Below, one piece after another: positions 22,538 to 30,700 of a stretch of 64,000 bases of DNA. This stretch comes from JAWKHR01 sp041394725. Its GTDB lineage: Bacteria; Acidobacteriota; Vicinamibacteria; Vicinamibacterales; SCN-69-37. Both the position numbers and the translations under genes were made by a program. The notes beneath the pieces were generated by a model. It saw nothing but the letters and a program-made list of their open reading frames with translations, had not been told where the DNA came from and did no database searches. Every line of letters begins with the position of its first letter. The stretch's first letter is position 1. The DNA is taken from NCBI GenBank assembly GCA_041394725.1, contig JAWKHR010000021.1, positions 49,476-113,475 of the forward strand. Reading direction: 5' to 3'.

Positions 22538-25306
22538 ATGTCCACCTGGCGGGACGAGCTCATCACCCGGCTGCGCGACCTGCGATTGCGGCCGGAGCGC
22601 GAGGCCGAGATCGTCGAGGAACTGTCGCAGCACCTCGACGACCGGGTGCGCGAACTGGAGGCCGGCGGCGCGTCGCCGGAGGCCGCGCGGCGCGAGGCCC
22701 TCGCCGACCTCGACGCGCCGGGCGCGCTCGCGCGGCAACTGGCCGCCATCGAGGCCCGATCGCCGCTCGACCTGCCCCCGCCCGGCACGCCCGCGCGCGG
22801 CCGCTGGCTGGCGGCGCTCGCCCAGGATCTCCGTCACGCCGTCGCCGGCCTGCGACGCACGCCCGGGTTCGCGTTCACCGTCGTCACCGCCCTCGCCCTG
22901 ACGATCGGGCCGACGACCGGCATCCTCAGCGTCGCCAACTGGCTCATCTGGCGGCCGCCGCCGGGCGTCGTGCAGCCGGACCGGCTCGCCGTCGTCTGGT
23001 TCGGCGAGTGGGGCGACGACGGGAGCGTGCGGCCGCGGCGGGTGTCGGAGCCGAACATCGTCGACCTGGAGGCGGGCTCGACCGCCGTCGCCGCCATCGG
23101 GGGATGGCAGGAGTCGAGGGTCAGCGTCGCCGCCGACGGCGTGGTGCCGCGCCTCGTCGGGTCGGCGCACGCCACGGTGGATCTCTTCGACCTGCTCGGC
23201 GTCCATCCGGCGGTGGGCCGGGGCTTCACGCCGGACGACGACCAGCCGCCGATGGGATCGCCGGTGGCGATCCTCGGCGACGCGCTGGCGCGTGGGCTGT
23301 TCGGCGGCGCCGAGGCCGCCATCGGCCGCACCCTCGACGTGAACGGGCAGCGACTGTCCGTCATCGGCGTCCTGCCGCCGGGCTTCGTCGGCCTCAGTCC
23401 CTTCAGCCAGGTGGGGATCTGGTTTCCGAGCAGCACGTACTACCACGTCAATCACTTCAGCGAGACGACGATGCGCGAACGGGCGGGCCGCGCCCGTGGT
23501 GGCGTCTTCTACACGTTCGTGGTCCGGCTGGCGCCGGGCTCGACCTTCGAGCGGCTGCAGGGTGAACTCGATGCGCTCGTGCCGGCGCTGGCGGCACGCT
23601 ACCCGGACGACAACGAGGCTTTCCGGACGACGCGCGCGCGGGTGTTCCCGGGGCTCGGGACGGCGGAACTGCAGCGCGATCGATACCGGAGCCTCGTGGA
23701 CCGGCTGCTGCTGGTGGGCCTCGTCCTGCTGCTGCTCGGATGCGCCAACGTCGCGAACCTCCTGATGTCGCGGAGCGGCCGTCGCCAGCACGACCGCGCG
23801 GTCCGCGCCGCCCTCGGCGCCAGCCGCGCGCGCCTCGTGCAGCTGCTGCTCATCGAGAGCTGCCTGCTCGCGCTCGCGGGCGCGGCGCTGGGCGTGGTCG
23901 CCGCCGTCTGGCTGCGGGACCTGATTCAGGCGCTGCTCCTGCCCGGGGTGTACACGCTGGGCACCGTGCCGGCCGCGCCGATCGACGGCGCCGTGCTCGC
24001 GACGACGCTCGGCCTGTCGGTGTGCACCGGCCTGGTCGCCGGCCTCGCCCCGGCCTGGACCGGCTCCGACACGCGCCCGTCCGCGGCCCTGGGCGCGGGC
24101 AGCGTGCGAACGTCGCGCGCCGGGGTCAGGCTTCGCGCCGGATTTGCCGTCCTGCAGTTCGCGCTGTCGCTCGCGCTCGTCACGAACGCGCTGCTGCTCG
24201 TCGGCACGCTCCGTCAACTCGCCGGGGTGGACGTGGGATTCGATGCGCGCGGCGTGACGACGCATGCGCTCGACCTCGGAAGCCAGGGGTACGACGCCGA
24301 GCGCGCGCTGACCTACGACCGCGAGCTCCTGGCCCGGCTGGCCGCGGCGCCGGGATTCCAGGCCGCGAGCCTCAGCTACAGCTATCCGTTCTCCATCGGG
24401 TGGATCAATGAGGTCCGCGAACGGCCCGGCGAAGCCGATGCCACGTTCAGCGTCGACACGAACTTCGTGACGCCGGCCTACTTCGACGTGCTGCGGATCC
24501 CGCTGCTCCAGGGCCGGACGTTCACCGCGGCGGAGGCGCTCTCGCCCGCCGGGGACGAGGACGGCCCGGCCATCGTGGATGAACGGCTGGCCCGGCGGCT
24601 GTTCGGCGAGGCGCCGGCCATCGGCCGCAGCATCCAGGTGGCGGGCCGGCCGGATCGCAGCCTGACCGTCATCGGGGTGGCCCGCAACGCCCGCTGGGGC
24701 GACCTGACCGACGAGCCCGATCCCGTCCTCTACCTGCCGTTCACCGATCGCGGCGGGTACGCCGCCGTGCGTCCGGTGGTGCTGGTCCGCTCCGGGCTGT
24801 CGGCGCGCGCCGCCGGCGAGCTGGTGCAGGCGCAGGGCAGTGCCATCGATCCGTCGCTCCCGTTCGGGCCGCCGCGCCCGCTCTCCGCGGCCGTCGAGCG
24901 CGTCACGGCCGACCGTCGCGCGTTCGCGACGGTGCTCACGCTGCTCGGCGCGCTCGGGTTCGTGCTCGCGGCGGTCGGCTTGTACGGCCTGCTCTCGCAG
25001 CTCGTCGTCGAACGCACGCGCGAGTTCGGGATCCGGCTCGCGATTGGCGCGCGCCGCGGCCACGTCTTCGGCCTCGTGCTCCGGCAGGCCGGCTGGATCG
25101 CGGTCCTCGGCGGCGTGGCCGGCCTCGGCCTGGCCGCGCTGGGATCCCGATTCGTCGAGTCGCAGCTCTTCGGCGTCAGCCGGCTCGACCCGGCCATCTA
25201 CCTCACGGCCGCGCTCGCCCTCACCCTCGTGGTCTTCGCCGCGAGCGCCTGGCCCGCGCGTTCGGCCACGCGCATCGAGCCCGTCGAGGCGCTGCACCGG
25301 GAGTAG
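22538..25306 (+). CDS. Orphan MacB/FtsX-like ABC permease (ADOP type)
   Basis: 922-aa membrane protein of the acidobacterial duplicated orphan permease type. A soluble N-terminus of about 85 residues (EEREAEIVEELSQHLDDR-like helices) precedes a first helix (LGG-free, near 105-125), a MacB periplasmic core domain, a three-helix FtsX core (about 385-500, NVANLLMSRSGRRQHDRAVRAALGASRAR), a second periplasmic domain and a final FtsX core (about 800-915, EFGIRLAIGARRGHVFGLVLRQAG). No ATPase gene is adjacent, hence orphan. GGAG upstream of ATG 22538 supports the start. Physiological role is unknown for most members; export or envelope stress sensing is a guess. It forms an operon with padR. Confidence 0.9.
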   Translation: MSTWRDELITRLRDLRLRPEREAEIVEELSQHLDDRVRELEAGGASPEAARREALADLDAPGALARQLAAIEARSPLDLPPPGTPARGRWLAALAQDLRHAVAGLRRTPGFAFTVVTALALTIGPTTGILSVANWLIWRPPPGVVQPDRLAVVWFGEWGDDGSVRPRRVSEPNIVDLEAGSTAVAAIGGWQESRVSVAADGVVPRLVGSAHATVDLFDLLGVHPAVGRGFTPDDDQPPMGSPVAILGDALARGLFGGAEAAIGRTLDVNGQRLSVIGVLPPGFVGLSPFSQVGIWFPSSTYYHVNHFSETTMRERAGRARGGVFYTFVVRLAPGSTFERLQGELDALVPALAARYPDDNEAFRTTRARVFPGLGTAELQRDRYRSLVDRLLLVGLVLLLLGCANVANLLMSRSGRRQHDRAVRAALGASRARLVQLLLIESCLLALAGAALGVVAAVWLRDLIQALLLPGVYTLGTVPAAPIDGAVLATTLGLSVCTGLVAGLAPAWTGSDTRPSAALGAGSVRTSRAGVRLRAGFAVLQFALSLALVTNALLLVGTLRQLAGVDVGFDARGVTTHALDLGSQGYDAERALTYDRELLARLAAAPGFQAASLSYSYPFSIGWINEVRERPGEADATFSVDTNFVTPAYFDVLRIPLLQGRTFTAAEALSPAGDEDGPAIVDERLARRLFGEAPAIGRSIQVAGRPDRSLTVIGVARNARWGDLTDEPDPVLYLPFTDRGGYAAVRPVVLVRSGLSARAAGELVQAQGSAIDPSLPFGPPRPLSAAVERVTADRRAFATVLTLLGALGFVLAAVGLYGLLSQLVVERTREFGIRLAIGARRGHVFGLVLRQAGWIAVLGGVAGLGLAALGSRFVESQLFGVSRLDPAIYLTAALALTLVVFAASAWPARSATRIEPVEALHRE

Positions 25307-25349
25307 CGCCGGCAGGCCCTCCGGGCCGCACGGCGGGGCACTCGGGGCT

Positions 25350-25456
25350 GGCACTGGGCACTGGGCACTAGGCACTGGACATCCGGCATCGGCCGCTGCC
25401 GTTCCGCCGCAGGGCCCGCGCCGATGCCCAGTGCCCAGTGCCCAGTGCCCAGTGCC
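25350..25456. repeat. Palindromic GGGCACT/AGTGCCC heptamer array
   Basis: Left arm 25350-25393 and right arm 25420-25456 are complementary over 37 bases apart from one mismatch and a 6-7 base insertion in the left arm. The arms are built from GGGCACT units, so this is a tandem array and a hairpin at once. It lies 15 bases before the ATG of the zinc-ribbon gene and would be transcribed if the permease operon reads through. Confidence 0.85.
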
Positions 25457-25471
25457 AGATATGATGGCTCG

Positions 25472-26164
25472 ATGTCCGATCCGCGCCGCTACCGCGCCGG
25501 CGAGTCCATCGAGGACTACTGCCGCGCGTGCCACATCGACCGCATCCACGCCGTGATGGCCGCGGACGCCACGGGCCGGCCGATCCGGGTCGTCTGCTCG
25601 TACTGCCGCAGCGAGCACAACTATCGCGGCGGACCACGGATGGCGACCGGCGGCGGCACCCTCGCGCGGTCGTCGGCCGCGGCGGCGACCGGCGGCGCGT
25701 CGGCCGCGGCGCCGCGCGACCCTGCGCCCGCGCGACCGGCACCCGCCCGGCGCACCGGCGAGGTCTTTCCCATCGTCACCGACCGCGAGAGGAGTGCCGC
25801 CCCAGTGACCGTTCCCGATGCATCGACCGACCTCGAGACCCTGATCCGGCGTGTCATCCGCGAGGAGGCCGGCGTCTCCGCCGTCGTCCCCGCGGAGAAG
25901 TGGCGCGGTGGCGACCTGGTGCTGCGCCCCGGTACGCCGGGTCTGCAGGAGAAGACCTGGCCGATCGAGACGTTCTTTCACAAGGTCGTGATGCTCCGGA
26001 ACCGCCTGCGGACGCTGGAGCAGCAGCTCAACGCGTCCGACCTGCCCGAGGACACGAAGGTGAAGCTGCAGTCCTACATCACGGGCTGCTACGGGTCGCT
26101 GACGAGCTTCAATGTGCTGTTCGCGGATCCGGACGATCAGTTCAGCGGATCGAAGGAGGGTTAA
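25472..26164 (+). CDS. Hypothetical zinc-ribbon protein
   Basis: 230-aa protein I cannot name. The N-terminus carries a four-cysteine zinc ribbon, CRACHIDRIHAV then CSYCRSEHNYRG (about residues 12-50), followed by an Ala/Pro-rich linker (about 55-105) and a helical C-terminal domain (about 110-225) with AEKWRGGDLVLRPGTPGLQEK and IETFFHKVVMLRNRLRTLEQQL, which looks like a short coiled coil. ATG 25472 is preferred because the open frame upstream translates the heptamer repeat. A DNA- or RNA-associated role is possible from the ribbon but unproven. The stop directly abuts the next gene. Confidence 0.75.
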   Translation: MSDPRRYRAGESIEDYCRACHIDRIHAVMAADATGRPIRVVCSYCRSEHNYRGGPRMATGGGTLARSSAAAATGGASAAAPRDPAPARPAPARRTGEVFPIVTDRERSAAPVTVPDASTDLETLIRRVIREEAGVSAVVPAEKWRGGDLVLRPGTPGLQEKTWPIETFFHKVVMLRNRLRTLEQQLNASDLPEDTKVKLQSYITGCYGSLTSFNVLFADPDDQFSGSKEG

Positions 26165-26737
26165 GTGTCCGTGCCGAGACTGATGGTACTGATCGCCAGC
26201 GTCCGGCAGCAGCGCGTCGGCGAGGCCGTCGCGCGCTGGTTCGAGGGGCAGGCGATCGCGCACGGCGGCTTCGACGTGTCGCTCGTCGACCTCAGGGCCG
26301 TCGGGCTTTCGCTGCTCGAGGAGCCCAACCATCCCCGCAAGCGCCAGTACACCCAGGACGCGACGAAGGCCTGGAGCGCGATGGTGGACGCGGCCGACGC
26401 GTTCGTCTTCGTCATGCCCGAGTACAACTACACGATGCCGCCGGCGCTGCTGAACGCGCTCGACCACCTCTACCACGAGTGGCACTACAAACCGGTCGGC
26501 CTCGTGAGCTACGGCGGCGTCTCCGGTGGCCTGCGGTCCGCGCAGTCGGCCAAGCCGGTCATCACGACGCTGCGCATGATGCCGCTGCCCGAGGGCGTCA
26601 CCATCCCGTTCGTCGCGACGATGATCCAGGACGGCGAGTTCCACAGCAACGAGAAGATCGACGCGTCGGTGAAGACGATGCTCGGCGAGCTGGCGAAGTG
26701 GACCGCCGCGCTGTCGACGATGCGCGGGAAGCCGTAG
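26165..26737 (+). CDS. NADPH-dependent FMN reductase
   Basis: 190-aa flavodoxin-fold flavoprotein that would transfer electrons from NAD(P)H to FMN, quinones or similar acceptors. The family signature MPEYNYTMPPALLNALDHLY (about 80-99) and the glycine-rich SYGGVSGGLRSAQ (about 117) mark the flavin site; the first strand MVLIASVRQQRVGEAVA binds phosphate, although the usual GS(L/I)R reads ASVR. The GTG start immediately follows the TAA of the zinc-ribbon gene and has AAGGAGGG just upstream, inside that gene. The physiological acceptor is unknown. Confidence 0.9.
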   Translation: MSVPRLMVLIASVRQQRVGEAVARWFEGQAIAHGGFDVSLVDLRAVGLSLLEEPNHPRKRQYTQDATKAWSAMVDAADAFVFVMPEYNYTMPPALLNALDHLYHEWHYKPVGLVSYGGVSGGLRSAQSAKPVITTLRMMPLPEGVTIPFVATMIQDGEFHSNEKIDASVKTMLGELAKWTAALSTMRGKP

Positions 26738-26806
26738 CGCCGAGCGCCGAGCGCCGAGCGCCGAGTCCCGAACGCCGCCCGCCCAGTGCCCAGTGCCCAG
26801 TGCCCG
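26738..26806. repeat. Heptamer array (GCGCCGA then AGTGCCC)
   Basis: Four GCGCCGA-type units followed, after a short irregular stretch, by three AGTGCCC units. It fills the whole gap between the convergent FMN reductase (stop 26737) and CvpA-like (stop 26809) genes. Same family as the arrays near 8400, 21971 and 25350. Confidence 0.75.
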
Positions 26807-26808
26807 CT

Positions 26809-27777
26809 CTACGGTCCCACCACCGCGTGCCAGGCCGCGGTGAGCGCGGGTGCGCTGAGTGACGTGGTGAGCATCGGGTTCACGGCGTCGACGACCGCCA
26901 GGTCCGCGCCCATGGTGAGGATCATCGCCGCCAGGAGCAGCGCGCGGACGGCCTGACAGGGGCCGCCGAGCGCGCGATCGACACCGGCGCCGCCGGTGAG
27001 GCGGCGCAGCCCGCGCAGCCAGTCGGCCCCGGCGCGGCCGAGCGCGAAGCGCACCGCGAGACCGATCACCCCGACCGTCGCACCGAACGCGACCGCCCGT
27101 CCCGCCGGCGTGCCGGACAGGCCGATGGCAGACGCCACGGCCGGCGTGAGCAGCCGTCCGGCGGCCAGTACCACGACGATCGACGCGAGCTGGAGCAGGC
27201 CCACGGCCGCGCCGAGCCGCCACCCCCACCACAGGCTCCCGAGGACGACGAGCAGCAGCACCACGTCGAACAGGTTGGCGTGACGCGCCGGCGGGGCCTG
27301 GAAGGGCAGCCAGCCGTCGGCGGGCAGGCGCGTGCCGTCCGGGGCGCGGATGGCGAGTCCGCTCCCGGCCAGTCCGGCGGGCAGCTCGAGCACCAGCCGG
27401 GTGCCGGCCGCGCCCAGCCGGAGGTCACCGGGTGCGCCCGTCGATCCGGCGGAGGCGACCAGCCACTGGTCGTCTTCGATCCGCTGCGAGAAGGTCAGGA
27501 CGCCGTCGCGGCCCTCGAGGAGCAGGTCGAACGCCGCGGCCGACGGTGGCGCCGCGAAGCGGATCGTCACCGTGCGCGTCGTGCCCTCGTCGAGGCCGCC
27601 GGCCGCCTCGATCCGCCGGGCCTGCGGGCAACCGGCGCAGAGCGACGTGTCCGGGCGCGCGAGCGCCGCGTCGCGCAGCTCGCCCGGCAGGTGCCGCGGC
27701 AGGAGCGCCAGCAGCAGCGCGAACGCCGCGACGCCGGTCATGGTCCCGATCGTGCGTCCGATGGCCGAACCCGTCAC
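26809..27777 (-). CDS. CvpA-like membrane protein with periplasmic insert
   Basis: 322-aa membrane protein. GTG 27777 overlaps the stop of the giant exoprotein gene (GTGA), which fixes the start. An N-terminal helix (about 8-28) leads to an exported region of roughly 130 residues containing CAGCPQA (a CxxC pair) and beta-rich segments, followed by four C-terminal helices (about 170-310) whose pattern NLFDVVLLLVVLGSLWWGWRLGAAVGLLQLASIVVV resembles CvpA/colicin V production proteins. Ordinary CvpA is about 160 aa without the N-terminal extension. As the last gene of the cassette, it may help export, anchor or protect against the giant protein; that role is inferred from position only. Confidence 0.7.
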   Translation of the reverse strand: MTGSAIGRTIGTMTGVAAFALLLALLPRHLPGELRDAALARPDTSLCAGCPQARRIEAAGGLDEGTTRTVTIRFAAPPSAAAFDLLLEGRDGVLTFSQRIEDDQWLVASAGSTGAPGDLRLGAAGTRLVLELPAGLAGSGLAIRAPDGTRLPADGWLPFQAPPARHANLFDVVLLLVVLGSLWWGWRLGAAVGLLQLASIVVVLAAGRLLTPAVASAIGLSGTPAGRAVAFGATVGVIGLAVRFALGRAGADWLRGLRRLTGGAGVDRALGGPCQAVRALLLAAMILTMGADLAVVDAVNPMLTTSLSAPALTAAWHAVVGP

Positions 27778-30700
27778 GAGACGCCTCCTTCGAGGAGCGC
27801 GGCCAGCAGCTCGCGCCGCACGCGCACGAACGCCGGCCAGAAGTCCGGCCACGCACCGCGCTGCATCAGCTCGACCAGCGACCGGACGGCCGCGCGGTGA
27901 TCCGGCCCGCCGCGCGCGGCGAGGAGCTCCGCCGCCTGGTGCAGTAGTGCCACCTGGTGCGAGGTGAGTGCGGCGTCCGGACGCCGGCGCGCGATCGCGA
28001 TCGCGTCGGCGAGCAGCCGGCGGATGGCCTCGACGGGCTGGCGGATCTCGCCGGTGAACGGTCCGGCCGCGCCGCCCCGCGGCACCGCGCCGAGCCGCGC
28101 GTCGATCTCGCCGGCCACGGTCAGCCCCACGTCCGCGCGGCCGACGTGCGCCCGGCGCAGGACGCGCAGCAACTGCCGTTCGCCGGCGTCGTGCCCGCGC
28201 ACCGCGTGGCGCCACGCGTGGAGGTCGGCACCGATCGCGGCCATGGCGGGCGAGACCGGCGGCGGGGGGGGATCGACCACGGGCGGTCGGCCGTTCGCGT
28301 AGAGCTGCGTCAACGCCTCCAGCAGTTCGTCCGGGAGCAGGCGACGCAGTTGCGTGCGGTCTTCGTCGCTGGCGGCCCGCTCGAACGAGTACAGACGCCG
28401 CGCCCGATCGCGGCCGAGCGGGAAGATCGACGTTTCGAGGAACGCGAGGTCGTTGGCGGTCAACTGCGGCCGGCCTTCCCTGAGCTGCACGTACACGCGA
28501 CTGACGATCTCCGAGAAGCGCGACAGGGGCAGGTCGATCGTTCGCACGTGCATGCCGTACCGGAACCGGTCGAACTCGTCTCCGTCCCGCGGATCCACGA
28601 CGACCGTCAGCCCCGACGCCATCGCATCGGCGAGCAGCAGCAATCTCGGCAGTGCCTCCTCGGCGGCCGGGACGAGGCGCGGGTGTTGGGTCGCCAGGTG
28701 GCGGAAGATGCGGTCGATCGACGCCCCGGCCAGACCCAGGTCACGCGCCTGCCGCGCGAGAGAGGCGAGCCTGGTCAGGGCCTGCTCGAAGGTGTCTCGA
28801 TTCTCGAACGACTGCAGGGTGCTCCGCCACTGCCGGACCACCTCCGGCGGGATGCCCTCGAGCGGGTTCGCCGGCGCCGCGGCGTCGGCCGGCGGGTCCG
28901 CCGGGGTGCGGCCGAACAGGCGGCCGACCCAGTCGGTGAGCCGGTCCATCCGCGCGTCGATGTCGATCCCGCCGCTGAGCCGCCGCGGCGCGCGCCGCGC
29001 CCGCCGCGGCAGCCGGGGCGGCGCCTCGCCGTTCCGGATCCGGCGCAGGTGCTCCGCCGACTGCCGCAGGCGATCGCCGGCGCCGCGCTCGACGCGGGTC
29101 AGCAGCAGGTCCTCGACGATGAGGGCCTGCAGCACGCGCAGGCTCGGCACGGGCAGCCTCGGGACCGTCGGGTCGGCCGGCGTGGCGTCGGGCGCGGAGC
29201 GCGCCGGTGGATCGAGGAAGCGGGCGATGTCGGCGCGCGTGCCCTCGCCGAGGGGAAGCCGCCCGAGTATCTCGGTCAGCCGGCGGCGCGCTGCCGAGTC
29301 ACGGTCTCCGGCGAACTCCTCCAGCGCCGTCCGTGCCTCCCGCCACGTCTCGGCCAGCGGCGCGTCGATCTGACCCAGCACCTCGGCGTTGACGGCGAGC
29401 ACCTTCTCCGGTGAATAGAGGCGGGTCACCAGGTCTTCCACGAATGCCCGCCGTTCCTGCTCGGTCTTGAGGTCGGCCAGCCCCCGGCGTCCCTCGGGGT
29501 GGATGAGCGACTGGATGAGGAACGCCTCGAGTTCCTGTGCCAGCCGGTACGGACGCAGACCCAGGTCGGCATTGGCGCCGCCGGCATGCTGGTGCACCCC
29601 GTGTGCGAGACCCTCGTGGACCGACGTGCCCATCGCCGCGAGCAGGAACTCGCGTGCCGTCGCGGGTCGGCCGTAGAGCCGCCGGGCGACGGCCTCCGCG
29701 CTCCGCGCGGCGGCCGCGAGGAACACGTAGGCCGTGTGCTCGTTCATCCGGTAGCGGCCGTTGACGTCCGACAGCGCGAGCTGGAAGCGGAACAGCACCG
29801 GATCCCGTGCCGGATCGTGTGATCGTGTCCGGTCCTGTTCGTACTCGCGGATCCGGGCGAGGTTCGCCTCGAGGAGTTCGCGCGTCGCTTCGGCCGCGGC
29901 GCGCGCGGCCTCGGGCTTCTCCGTGGACCGGCCACGCCTGCCGAGCCGGTCGATCACGCCCTCGAGCCTCGACTCGATCGTCCGGAACCCGGCGATCATC
30001 TTCTCGATGAGGGCCTTCTGCTGCGGCGGAGTCAGCGCGCCCCGGTCCGGCGCGTCGATGCCCAGGGCGCGCAGGAACTTCACCGCCGCGGCCTGGTCCG
30101 CCGGCGTCGTCATCGGGCCGTCGCCCTGTTCGGCCAGGCCGCGCGCGTCGTCGGCGGCCTCCCGGCTCCGGCGCAGCCGCTCGACCGCGCGCCGGACGGC
30201 GCGCGCCACCGCGTCTCCGGCCTCGTACACCTGGCGCGCGAACAGATCCTCGAGCGTGAGTCGTCCGCGGCCTCGGCCGCCGGCGGTGGCCGCCTTCCAC
30301 GCGCGGTACGCCTCCGGGTTCAGGTCGCGGAGCGTCGCGAGGTTGCGCCGGTCCACCTTGCCGCGCTGGTAATGCGCGTTGTCGGCGACGAGCCTGAAGA
30401 TCACCTCGAGGGCCTCGGCGTCCGTGCGCGCGGCCCCCTTCGGATCTCGGCCGTTCAGCGTCGGATCGAACTGGCGCTGCTCCGCGTACGCCTCGACCTC
30501 GTGCAGCGGCGAGTACGGGCGGGTCTCGCCCGGTTCGGCCGGCCGATCCGTTCCTCTCGGGAGGTCGAAGCCCTGCAGCCCGTGCACCATCGCCTCGTGG
30601 ACCGTCGTGCCGAGCACGCCGTCGAGCCACTCCTGCGCCGTCGGCGTCCGGCCGCGCCGGGCCATGCGGACGAAGAGGCTCTTGGCGATCTCGGCGACGT

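Noticed and set aside
22418..27232. Minus-strand open frame of 1604 codons opposite padR, the permease and the FMN reductase
   Set aside because: It is Arg/Gly/Pro-rich with no domain, runs antisense across several well-supported genes and intergenic repeats, and is explained by GC-rich third positions.
29600..30610. Interpretation of the HExxH modules as DUF4157-type toxins of extracellular contractile injection systems
   Set aside because: The motif context (VHEAMVHGLQ and VHEGLAHGVHQ) differs from HELxHVxQQ, a Sec signal peptide is present, and no injection-system genes are nearby.
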